From: Actinopolymorpha alba DSM 45243
Lineage (GTDB): Bacteria; Actinomycetota; Actinomycetes; Propionibacteriales; Actinopolymorphaceae
Length of the DNA stretch: 64,000 bases
Direction: 5' to 3'
NCBI RefSeq assembly: GCF_000373925.1
Contig: NZ_KB892763.1
Coordinates: forward strand, 1 to 64,000
How positions within the stretch are numbered: the stretch's first letter is position 1; the number at the start of each line of letters is the position of its first letter. Shown here in pieces: positions 34,128-41,979 of this stretch. Below the pieces are notes generated by a model. That model ran no database searches, was not told the DNA's origin, and worked only from the letters and a program-made list of their open reading frames with translations. The position numbers and the translations under genes are program-made.

Positions 34128-34380
34128 GGTGATGTGCTCCTTGCTCGTGTGGACAGTTCGCCGGTCCGGAATGCCGGGATGTGGCTTCGGCGTTTCGGAG
34201 CGTGTCCGGAACTGTACGGACTGAACTATGAGGCTAACAACGCTGAACCCGATTCGGCCATCCCGGGCCGAGCGGCGTCAAGGCGTTAACCAGCCGGTGT
34301 GAGGTCTGTCGGTGCCGTCAGCCACCATGGTGGCGGCAATCTTCGCCGTGACCGGAGCGAGACCAGAGGAGAAGACTACG

Positions 34381-35313
34381 GTGCAGTCCACCGCACCCGA
34401 GCCGCTACGCCTCATGCATGTGCATGCCCACCCCGACGACGAGTCGAGCAAGGGCGCCGCCACCACAGCGCGGTACGTCGCGGAGGGCGTCGAGGTCCTC
34501 GTCGTCACGTGTACGGGTGGCGAGCGCGGCTCGATCCTCAACCCCAACATGGATCGCCCCGACGTCCTCGCGAACCTCGCCGAGATCCGTCGCCAGGAGA
34601 TGGATCGTGCCCGCGAGATCCTCGGGATCTCGCAGGTGTGGCTCGGCTTCGTGGATTCGGGCTTCCCCGAAGGCGACGAGCCCGGCCCGCTTCCCGAGGG
34701 CTGCTTCGCCGCCACGCCGGTGGAGGTGGCCGCGGCCCCGCTGGTCAAGGTCATGCGGGAGTTCCGCCCGCACGTCGTGACGACGTACGACGAAAACGGT
34801 GGATATCCGCACCCGGACCACATCATGACCCACACCGTGACGATCGCGGCCTGGGAAGCCGCGGGTGACCCTGACGCCTATCCCGAGGCCGGCGAGCCGT
34901 GGCACCCGCTCAAGCTCTATTACCACCACACGTTCCACCGCGAGCGCATCCAGGCGATGCACGACGAGATGGTCCGTCGTGGCCTGGAGTCGCCCTACGC
35001 CGAGCGGCTCGCCGAGTGGAAGCCCGACCCCGCGCACGCGGCGCGGATCACCACGCGGGTTCCGTGCGCCGAGTATTTCGCGGTCCGCGACAAGGCGTTG
35101 CTCGCGCACGCGACGCAGATCGACCCCGAGGGCCCGTGGTTCGCCTGCCCGCTCGACGTCCACATGACCGCCTGGCCGACTGAGGACTACGAACTCGCCC
35201 GCAGCCTGGTTGAGAGCGGGCTTCCCGAAGTCGACCTGTTCGCCGGACTTCGAAGCCCCGCCGGGCCCGGAGACGCGATCGAGTCCACCAGGGCGGCCGG
35301 CACCCACTCCTAG
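34381..35313 (+). CDS. mca: Mycothiol S-conjugate amidase
   Basis: Cleaves mycothiol conjugates of electrophiles, releasing mercapturic acids for export. The 310-residue zinc amidase (LmbE/MshB superfamily) has the metal motif HAHPDDE (His17, Asp20) and the distal HPDH in [24 protein letters not shown] and [14 protein letters not shown] match Mca more than the deacetylase MshB. GTG 34381 is preceded by AGAGGAGAAG 6 bp upstream; the frame to 34312 is not needed. Its presence shows the host makes mycothiol. Confidence 0.9.
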   Translation: MQSTAPEPLRLMHVHAHPDDESSKGAATTARYVAEGVEVLVVTCTGGERGSILNPNMDRPDVLANLAEIRRQEMDRAREILGISQVWLGFVDSGFPEGDEPGPLPEGCFAATPVEVAAAPLVKVMREFRPHVVTTYDENGGYPHPDHIMTHTVTIAAWEAAGDPDAYPEAGEPWHPLKLYYHHTFHRERIQAMHDEMVRRGLESPYAERLAEWKPDPAHAARITTRVPCAEYFAVRDKALLAHATQIDPEGPWFACPLDVHMTAWPTEDYELARSLVESGLPEVDLFAGLRSPAGPGDAIESTRAAGTHS

Positions 35314-35400
35314 CGCCGCGGCGGGGCGGCGCCGAGTTCGTTCGTACGGCGGCGCAGGATAGACGTAGCGTTCCCACAACCAGAAAGGTCTGGCGTCGAG

Positions 35401-35688
35401 GTGCTGGCGATGTTGTTGCCGCTCACCGGAGGGGCGTCCGCGCCCGTCGACCCCACGAAGTGGGTGGGTCCTGGCCTGCTCGGGTTCGTCGTCATCGCCG
35501 GGATCGGCGTGGCGATGGTGCTGCTGTGGCGCAATATGAACAAACAGCTGCGCAAGGTGCGGTTCGAGGAGCCGTCCGCGAAGCGATCCGTGAGGCCGTC
35601 GGCTGAGCCGGGCGCCGAGGCGGAGCCACCTGGCGATGGCGATGCCGCCGACGGCGGATCCGGAGGCGCTGGCCCCGAGCCAAGGTGA
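35401..35688 (+). CDS. Small single-pass membrane protein
   Basis: A 95-residue protein. One membrane segment (GPGLLGFVVIAGIGVAMVLLW, residues ~23-43) is followed by a basic stretch (RNMNKQLRKVRF) and a disordered acidic tail. It starts at GTG 35401 or ATG 35410. Such proteins sit next to mca in several actinobacteria; no function is known. Its stop lies in the first of two 18-bp direct repeats. Confidence 0.65.
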   Translation: MLAMLLPLTGGASAPVDPTKWVGPGLLGFVVIAGIGVAMVLLWRNMNKQLRKVRFEEPSAKRSVRPSAEPGAEAEPPGDGDAADGGSGGAGPEPR

Positions 35689-35730
35689 CGCCGGTCGCCC
35701 GTCCGTAGTCACGGTGACGCCGGTCGCCCG
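35684..35730 (+). repeat. 18-bp direct repeat across a stop codon
   Basis: GGTGACGCCGGTCGCCCG is present at 35684-35701 and 35713-35730. The first copy includes the TGA of the small membrane protein gene. A local tandem duplication is likely. Confidence 0.7.
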
Positions 35731-35777
35731 AACGGAGCCGACCCTGGTCCCGAGCCATCGATCTCGCGTGACCTGTC

Positions 35778-35850
35778 CCGTGATCGTGATCATGAAGCCG
35801 AAAGGGGCCATGCGTCCCGCGGACTTTCATGATCACGATCATGATCACGG
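35778..35850. repeat. Inverted repeat of GATCATGA type with a 6-bp insertion
   Basis: CCGTGATCGTGATCATGAA (35778-35796) pairs with 35826-35850, whose arm carries an extra ATGATC. The 15-bp core TTCATGATCACGATC is perfect. Loop of 29 nt. It lies between the small membrane-protein gene and the MFS gene. Confidence 0.75.
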
Positions 35851-35870
35851 AAGCGGCGCTAATGTCACGG

Positions 35871-35933
35871 TGACGTCATGGTTTGCCCCGGCGAGGCTTG
35901 ATCGTTGATCCAATTGACGTCATAGTGACGTCA
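35871..35933 (+). promoter_or_regulatory. Putative leaderless promoter with three TGACGTCA palindromes
   Basis: TGACGTCA occurs at 35871-35878, 35915-35922 and 35926-35933; the last two are 11 bp apart, one helical turn. GTCACGGTGAC lies just before the first. TTGATC (35898-35903), a 17-bp spacer and CATAGT (35921-35926) could be -35 and -10 elements, putting transcription start at the A of the exporter's ATG. No ribosome-binding site is visible, consistent with a leaderless message. The two proximal palindromes would cover the -10 and start. Confidence 0.6.
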
Positions 35934-37444
35934 TGACGACGACGGTTGACCATGCGCGGCGAGTGGGCGGCGTACAGGCATGGATCGACTCCTTCCGGCC
36001 TCTCCGGCAGCGGAACTTCCTGCTCGTCTGGTGCGCCGGCCTGATCTCGCTGGCCGGCGACTGGATGCTCAGGGTGGCCCTGCCGATCCTGGTGCTCGAG
36101 CGCACCGGCTCGGTGACCGCGACCAGCGGCGTCGTCATCGCTGGCGTACTCCCGACCCTGCTCTTCGGGTCGCTCGCGGGCGTGTTCGTCGATCGGTGGG
36201 ACCGGCGAAAGGTCATGCTCGTCACCAGCCTCGCCCAGGCGCTCGTCGTCCTACCGCTGGTCGCGGTCAGCGGCGCTGACACGATCTGGGTGGTGTACGC
36301 GGTCGCATTCACGGCTGCGAGCCTGTCGCAGTTCTTCAGCCCGGCCGAGGCGGCGTTGCTGCCCTTGCTGGTCCGCGACGCGCAGTTGGTCGCGGCCAAC
36401 GCGCTGAACGCCGTCAACAACAACCTCGCCCGCCTGGTCGGCCCTGCGCTTGGTGGCCTCCTCGCGGCGTGGGCGGGGCTCGCGGCGGTGGCCTACGTCG
36501 ACGCGGTCACCTTCGTGGTGGCGGCTGGACTGCTCGCGCTGGTTCGCGGCCGATTCGTCGCGGCCTCTGCCGAACAGGCGCCAGAACCCGACGTTCAGCA
36601 ATCGGACGTTCAGCAGTCGGACGTTCAGCGGTCGGGGATTGGCCCGTCCGGCCTCGGACGGGCGACCGCCGCCGTCAGGACGGAGTTCGTCGCGGGACTC
36701 GCGTTCGTCCGCCGTTCCAGGGTGCTGCTCGTCATCATTTCGGTGTTCACGGCCACGTCGATCGGTGAGGGCATCATGGGTGTGCTCTTCCCGGCCTATG
36801 TCAAGGAAGGCTTGCGGGGCGGCGTCACCGAGGTCGGCTGGCTGATGTCAGCCCAGGCCGTCGGGGGTGTGATCGGTGGGCTGGTGGCAGGTTGGTTCGG
36901 GTCCCGCTTCTCCAAGGTCCGCATTCTCTGTGTGGGGTCGGTGATCTTCGGTGTCATCGACATCGTGCTCTTCACCTATCCACTGGTGTGGCCGGTGTTC
37001 TGGCCGGCTGTGCTGCTCATGGTCCTGGTGGGGATTCCGGGCGTCGTCATCTCCGCGGCCGCGATGGCGGAGATCCAGGCCGCGGCGTCCGATGTGTTCC
37101 GTGGCCGGGTGTTCGCCGTCGCGGGAACGTCGATGGGCTTCGCGGCGATGCTCGGTGCGGGTCTTGCAGGTACGTTCGGCGACCAGCTGGGCCCGATGGT
37201 GATGCTCGTCGTGCAGGGCGCGGGCTTTGTCGTGGCGGGTGCCGCGATGGGGATCCTCTTGGGTGGTCGCGCGGGCGGTCGGCGTACGCCTAACCAGGAG
37301 CCCACCGCGGCCGAGCAACGCACACCAGCAGAGGAACGCACACCAGCAGAGGAACGCACACCAGGAGAGGAACGCACACCAGGAGAGGAACGCACGCCAG
37401 CGGCCGACGGCGCGCCGTTCCCCGCAACGGTCTCTGGCGGCTGA
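35933..37444 (+). CDS. MFS exporter (EntS/macrolide-efflux type) with repeat-bearing loops
   Basis: A 503-residue, 12-helix exporter. LRQRNFLLVWCAGLISLAGDWML opens it, followed by GVFVDRWDRRKVML (motif A) and FSPAEAALLPLLV, typical of the enterobactin/macrolide-efflux group. The central cytosolic loop carries DVQQS triplicated (15-bp repeats near 36590-36635). The C-terminal tail has five RTPAEE/RTPGEE units. No ribosome-binding site precedes the ATG. Substrate unknown. Confidence 0.87.
   Translation: MTTTVDHARRVGGVQAWIDSFRPLRQRNFLLVWCAGLISLAGDWMLRVALPILVLERTGSVTATSGVVIAGVLPTLLFGSLAGVFVDRWDRRKVMLVTSLAQALVVLPLVAVSGADTIWVVYAVAFTAASLSQFFSPAEAALLPLLVRDAQLVAANALNAVNNNLARLVGPALGGLLAAWAGLAAVAYVDAVTFVVAAGLLALVRGRFVAASAEQAPEPDVQQSDVQQSDVQRSGIGPSGLGRATAAVRTEFVAGLAFVRRSRVLLVIISVFTATSIGEGIMGVLFPAYVKEGLRGGVTEVGWLMSAQAVGGVIGGLVAGWFGSRFSKVRILCVGSVIFGVIDIVLFTYPLVWPVFWPAVLLMVLVGIPGVVISAAAMAEIQAAASDVFRGRVFAVAGTSMGFAAMLGAGLAGTFGDQLGPMVMLVVQGAGFVVAGAAMGILLGGRAGGRRTPNQEPTAAEQRTPAEERTPAEERTPGEERTPGEERTPAADGAPFPATVSGG
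37319..37390 (+). repeat. Four 18-bp tandem repeats in the exporter tail
   Basis: Units CGCACACCAGCAGAGGAA (two) and CGCACACCAGGAGAGGAA (two) at 37319-37390 encode RTPAEE/RTPGEE. In-frame unit length means copy number can drift without frameshift. Confidence 0.9.
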
Positions 37445-37453
37445 GGCGTGACG

Positions 37454-38311
37454 TCAGGGCGTGAGCTTTGAACCGAGCAGGCGCGCGACGACCTCCGCGT
37501 CTCCCTCGACGGTGAGCGCGGCGCCGGCGCGCTGGGGGTGGTCCCCACCGTAGTTGGGTGCGGCATCCAGCTCAGGGACCTGCCGCTTCCACAGAGTCAG
37601 GAGGAGTCCGGCGGCAGTTCCACGGATCGTCGCGGCCGCCTGCGCGGCAGTGCTCTCCGGGATCAGCGGCCCGTCCGCGGTAGGCGGGACGGAAGCGGCG
37701 TCGCCTGAGGTGGTGCCGGCGTCGGCGGCTGGCGGCCGCAGGAGCCAGCGCTCCGCACGGTCAGCGCAGGCGAGGAGCACTGGTGCCGCGAGGTCCGGTG
37801 CACCGAACCGCTGCGTCGCCCGCGGCAGCATCACGTCCAGCACCTCGTTGATCCCGTCCACCGCCAGGTCCGCGTCGTAGGCGGCGTCAAGGCCGAGCGC
37901 GAGTTCGGCGTCCACCCGATGGACGGCCGTTTCGTGGAACTGCCGGCGGGACCAGAACCGCGCGGTCGTGTACGCCGGGTGGAAGGTCCAGGTGGGCTGA
38001 TCCGGATCCGTGGCCGCGAGCACGTCGAGCAGCCGGGCGGCGTGCCCGGCGTACCACGTCGCGGGATCGTCTCCGTCGGCCAGATCGACCGTCGGGTGCG
38101 TGGGCCCCCGGCCGGTCACCACGATGGCGGTCGCCCACTGGTGAACGCCGCCGAGGTGATCGACCAGGTCCCGGAGAGTCCAGCCGGGACACGCGGCGAC
38201 GGGTGCGGAGGGCGGCCCGCCGGCGACCGTGGTGCGGAAGGCGTCAGCCTGCTCGCGCAGGCGGGCCTGGTAGAAGGCGGGTTGATAGGCGCTGTGCGGA
38301 AGGTCTGTCAT
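37454..38311 (-). CDS. Mycothiol-dependent maleylpyruvate isomerase family protein (DinB fold)
   Basis: A 285-residue four-helix-bundle protein. CPGWTLRDLVDHLGGVHQWA carries the first metal His (~52), and FHETAVHRVDAELALG the two later His residues (~128 and ~132), as in the actinobacterial family of mycothiol-dependent isomerases and transferases. The C-terminal ~90 residues are the usual SCP2-like tail. Substrate unknown; maleylpyruvate is only the founding example. Fits the mca gene 2 kb away. Convergent with the MFS gene. Confidence 0.82.
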   Translation of the reverse strand: MTDLPHSAYQPAFYQARLREQADAFRTTVAGGPPSAPVAACPGWTLRDLVDHLGGVHQWATAIVVTGRGPTHPTVDLADGDDPATWYAGHAARLLDVLAATDPDQPTWTFHPAYTTARFWSRRQFHETAVHRVDAELALGLDAAYDADLAVDGINEVLDVMLPRATQRFGAPDLAAPVLLACADRAERWLLRPPAADAGTTSGDAASVPPTADGPLIPESTAAQAAATIRGTAAGLLLTLWKRQVPELDAAPNYGGDHPQRAGAALTVEGDAEVVARLLGSKLTP

Positions 38312-38458
38312 CGCCGCTCAACCCTACGGTGGCGGACCCGGTTGGTGAAGCGGCCGGCCCGGACACGCCTCAGCCGCCGTCACCGCTGGCGTACGCACCA
38401 CTAGCATGGCGGGTCTGTTCCACGACAGACGGCAGTCCATCGGGCACCGGAGGTAGAC

Positions 38459-39217
38459 GTGACCGACCTCGCCAACGCGGCCGCACCGGCGACGGCGGCA
38501 GAACCAACCGAACGCGCCGACGGCACCCAGGACGGTTCGGCGGCCCGCCGGCCCCTGAGCGAGATCGTGGACGGCGGATGGGCGCAGGCGCTCCAACCCG
38601 TCGAAGACCGTATCGCCACGATGGGGGACTTCCTCCGCGAGGAGATCGCGGCCGGTCGGGCGTACCTCCCGGCGGGTCCGAACGTCCTCCGCGCCTTCCA
38701 CCAGCCCTTCGAGCGGGTACGCGTGCTCATCGTGGGGCAGGACCCCTATCCAACGCCGGGCCACCCGATCGGCCTGAGCTTCTCGGTCGCGCCTGAGGTA
38801 CGCCCGATCCCGCGGAGCCTGCAGAACATCTACCGCGAGTACGCCGCGGACCTCGGGCATCCGCTTCCCTCCAATGGTGACCTGTCGCCGTGGTCGGACC
38901 GCGGGATCCTGCTGCTCAACCGTTCACTCACCGTCGAGCCCGGCCGGCCGGCCTCGCACCGGGGCAAGGGCTGGGAGCAGGTCACCGACCAGGCCATCCG
39001 CGCTCTCGTGGCGCGGGGCACGCCGCTGGTGGCGATCCTGTGGGGCCGCGACGCCCAAGGGCTGCGGCCGTTGCTGGGTTCGGTTCCGTGCATCGAGTCG
39101 GCGCACCCGAGCCCGATGTCGGCCGACCGCGGGTTCTTCGGTTCGCGGCCGTTCAGCCGGGCCAACGCGCTGCTGGTCGAGCAGGGTGCCGAACCCGTCG
39201 ACTGGCAGCTGTCGTAG
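38459..39217 (+). CDS. ung: Uracil-DNA glycosylase
   Basis: Removes uracil from DNA. The 252-residue product has the catalytic [18 protein letters not shown] block (Asp in GQDPY), [12 protein letters not shown], and the C-terminal [17 protein letters not shown] loop in family-1 order. The N-terminal ~40 residues are Ala-rich and unstructured. GTG 38459 has GGAGG 5 bp upstream. Confidence 0.95.
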   Translation: MTDLANAAAPATAAEPTERADGTQDGSAARRPLSEIVDGGWAQALQPVEDRIATMGDFLREEIAAGRAYLPAGPNVLRAFHQPFERVRVLIVGQDPYPTPGHPIGLSFSVAPEVRPIPRSLQNIYREYAADLGHPLPSNGDLSPWSDRGILLLNRSLTVEPGRPASHRGKGWEQVTDQAIRALVARGTPLVAILWGRDAQGLRPLLGSVPCIESAHPSPMSADRGFFGSRPFSRANALLVEQGAEPVDWQLS

Positions 39218-39345
39218 GTGCGATCGTTCACCTGGTGTTCGGGTAACCCCACTCGTCGGGCGGGCCTGACATTCACTCGTCCCCTCCAACATGGCTGGTG
39301 CGGGGGTGCTGACCCTGTCGTACGTCCAGGAGGGACTGCCCACAG

Positions 39346-41049
39346 ATGGGCCACCATCACCCGCATGGCCACGGTCACGGCCACCACAGCCACGACGAGG
39401 CGTCGATCGAACCCTCGCAGGTTCTCGACTCCGAAATCCCTGACAGCGAACTCGCGCCGGCCGACGTGTCCCGGCGTTCGCTCCTGCGCGGCGCCGGCCT
39501 GCTGGGCGCCGGCGCGGCCGCCAGTGTCCTCGGCTCGGCGACGACGCCCGCGCCCGCGGCGGCCGCGCCGGACACCAGCGGTGTCGCGCGCAAGGGCGGC
39601 TACCTGTGGCTGGCCGGCGACCACCACATCCACACGCAGTACAGCCCGGACGGGGTGTACCGGGTCATCGACCAGGTCCGGCACGCGAACGCCTATGGTC
39701 TGGACTGGATGGTCATCACCGACCACGGCACCGTGCAGCACGCCAAGATCGGGGTCGAGAAGGTCAACCCCGACATCCGTAACGCCCGGGACGAGATCCG
39801 GGACACCCTTGTTTTCCAGGGCCTTGAGTGGAACATCCCCGGTGCCGAGCACGGCACCGTCTTCGTTCACCCGGGCAAGAACGAGGTGGGCGTCCTCAGG
39901 CAGTTCGAGAACGACTACGACGGCACCGTCAAGAACGCGAAGGAGGGTACGCCCGCCAACGAGGCGCTCGCCATCGCCGGCCTGAACTTCCTCGCCGACG
40001 CCGTACGCCGTAAGCAGGTGGAGGACGCGATGTTCTTCGCCAACCACCCGGCCCGGCAGGGCATCGACTCCCCGCACGAGATCCGCGGCTGGCGGGACGC
40101 TGCGCCCCGCATCGCGCTCGGGTTCGAGGGCGCGCCTGGCCACCAGGCCGCTGGTCTTCCGAAGCCGCTCGGCCCGGGTTCGGGTCGGGGCTCCTACAAC
40201 GCCAGCCCGGGTACGCAGTCGTTCCCCGGTTATCCGTTGGAGAGCTACCGCACCTGGGGCGGCTTCGACTGGATGACCGCCACCGTCGGCGGGCTCTGGG
40301 ACAGCCTGCTCGCCGAGGGCAAGCCGTGGTGGATCACCGCCAACTCCGACTGCCACTCGGTGTACGCCGACACCGCCACCCGCGGACCCGGCAGCGACTT
40401 CAACAACAACGGCTTCTACAACGACCCCGTGTACGGCGGTGCGATCAACACCGGCAACAACGACTACTGGCCGGGCTTCTACAGCCGGACCAACGTGGGC
40501 TCGAGCGCCGCGACGTACGCCGCGGTGATGGCGGGCCTGCGGGCTGGACGCGTGTGGGTCGACCACGGCCGACTGATCAACGGGATCGACGCGCAGGTGC
40601 GCCCCTCGTCGGGCGGCCCGGGCGTGACCCTCGGCGGTGTGCTCCAGGTCAAGCGCGGCACGAAGGTCCAGCTGGACGTCACGGTTGACCTCGCCACCAC
40701 GCCGAACTGGGCGCAGTTCGTTGCCAAGCTGGCCCGCGTCGACGTCATCCAGGGCGACGTCACCGGTTCGGTGAAGGACCGCGACACCCTGACCGCGCCG
40801 AACACCAAGGTGGTCAAGTCGTACGAAGTGACCGCCGGCAAGACGTCCCTGCGCTTCACCTACGACCTGGGTGCGGTCGACGGGCCGGTCTACCTTCGCC
40901 TCCGGGGCACCGACGGCAACCGGTCCGCGGCCGGCTACCACGGCGCGGACGTCGACCCGCACGGTCCGGGTATGGACGTCGTAGGCGACGCCGACCCGTG
41001 GATCGACCTGTGGTTCTACACCAACCCCATCTGGGTTCTCACGCAGTGA
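39346..41049 (+). CDS. Secreted PHP-domain phosphoesterase-like protein (Tat substrate)
   Basis: A 567-residue protein. It begins with nine His in the first 16 residues, then the twin-arginine motif SRRSLLRG (42-49) and a hydrophobic Ala-rich stretch ending at AAAAPDT, so it is exported folded. The PHP domain has GDHHIHTQYS (His93/94/96), VITDHGT and FFANHPAR, the metal ligands of the PHP family, and DCHS further on. The second half is a beta domain. A metal-loaded hydrolase acting outside the cell is likely. Its stop overlaps the next gene's GTG by 4 bp. Confidence 0.82.
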   Translation: MGHHHPHGHGHGHHSHDEASIEPSQVLDSEIPDSELAPADVSRRSLLRGAGLLGAGAAASVLGSATTPAPAAAAPDTSGVARKGGYLWLAGDHHIHTQYSPDGVYRVIDQVRHANAYGLDWMVITDHGTVQHAKIGVEKVNPDIRNARDEIRDTLVFQGLEWNIPGAEHGTVFVHPGKNEVGVLRQFENDYDGTVKNAKEGTPANEALAIAGLNFLADAVRRKQVEDAMFFANHPARQGIDSPHEIRGWRDAAPRIALGFEGAPGHQAAGLPKPLGPGSGRGSYNASPGTQSFPGYPLESYRTWGGFDWMTATVGGLWDSLLAEGKPWWITANSDCHSVYADTATRGPGSDFNNNGFYNDPVYGGAINTGNNDYWPGFYSRTNVGSSAATYAAVMAGLRAGRVWVDHGRLINGIDAQVRPSSGGPGVTLGGVLQVKRGTKVQLDVTVDLATTPNWAQFVAKLARVDVIQGDVTGSVKDRDTLTAPNTKVVKSYEVTAGKTSLRFTYDLGAVDGPVYLRLRGTDGNRSAAGYHGADVDPHGPGMDVVGDADPWIDLWFYTNPIWVLTQ

Positions 41050-41696
41050 CGACCCGCACCATGACCGTGCTCGGTATCGATGCCGGGTCCACCACGGTCC
41101 GTGCCGCCGAGCACCTCCTCCAGCGCGTGCTGGGGGAGGTGCTCGGCGCCGCCCCAGAACGCTTCGCCTGCACGCATGTCGTCCGCGGCGATCACCCACA
41201 CGCCGCGCTGTCAGTGACAGTGGACGCTGCCGAGCTTGGCCTGGTCGAGCCGGTCGCGCCGGGCGCGCCGGGCGAACTGCGCGAGCCGGGGGCTGACGGC
41301 GGCCTCGCAGCACTGTCGAACCGCCTGGGGATCGCCGAGCTTGGCCTCGCCTGGCAACACGAGCGGTATGGCCCGCCGTCGTTGGCCGCGGGTGCGGCGT
41401 TCACCGCCGGAGAGCTGGCGGCCCGGTCGACCGGCCGGGCAGTGGTGTTCCCGGGGGTGGACGCCCTGGTGGGAACGCTGACGGTCCGCGAGGTACTGGC
41501 CCGGTCCGCCGTCGACGAGATCGTTGTCGTCGGTGGCCCGCCCGCGACACTGGACGACGCCGTTGATACGCGGGACTTCGTCCGCCCAGAGTGGCGGGAC
41601 GGCCGCTTGGTACTCGCGGTGACGCCGGCCGGTGGTGGCGTACTAGCGCCGTTCGAGGTGCCCAACCCCACCGCGTGCTGCGCCGACCACGCCTAG
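41046..41696 (+). CDS. Hypothetical protein translationally coupled to the PHP gene
   Basis: A 216-residue frame begins at the GTG of the GTGAC overlap with the preceding stop; ATG 41061 is an alternative. VLGIDAGSTTVRAAEHLL gives the impression of a nucleotide-binding start but the rest does not follow an actin-fold kinase. The ending PNPTACCADHA has a Cys pair. I recognise no family. The overlap suggests it works with the exported PHP protein or is at least cotranscribed. Confidence 0.55.
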   Translation: MTTRTMTVLGIDAGSTTVRAAEHLLQRVLGEVLGAAPERFACTHVVRGDHPHAALSVTVDAAELGLVEPVAPGAPGELREPGADGGLAALSNRLGIAELGLAWQHERYGPPSLAAGAAFTAGELAARSTGRAVVFPGVDALVGTLTVREVLARSAVDEIVVVGGPPATLDDAVDTRDFVRPEWRDGRLVLAVTPAGGGVLAPFEVPNPTACCADHA

Positions 41697-41770
41697 AGAC
41701 GAGTCGCGACCTCTTATTCAAACCTCGCCGCCGGACGGTCTCACATCCACCGTCCTCCAGGAAAACCGGG

Positions 41771-41813
41771 AAGACTTTAGGGGGTCATAGCACCCCGGAA
41801 TCTCCACGATCAC
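41771..41813. repeat. Decayed copy of the 49069 hairpin element
   Basis: The sequence CATAGCACCCCGGAATCTCC and the following ACGATC match the loop and right arm of the perfect hairpin at 49069-49120 at about 21 of 25 positions. The left arm has lost several bases, so the stem no longer closes. Located 75 bp past the preceding stop. Confidence 0.7.
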
Positions 41814-41979
41814 AGATGGCGTGCCCTCTGGGCCTCCGGCCGGGCAAGGACGAACGCGTTGTAGCGAAGGGCATCGCCCAACGTGGCGATCACTGTACGT
41901 TGGTGATCCTGCGCGCGCGAGATGTCGGGCCTTTGTGCTGTACTCCCTGCGTCGTCGCAGACCGAGTCGGGGGATGATC

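Noticed and set aside
38830-41313. An 827-codon minus-strand open frame opposite the ung and PHP genes
   Set aside because: Shadow of real genes in GC-rich DNA: low-complexity Arg/Val/Gly composition, no family motif, and both plus-strand genes are convincing.
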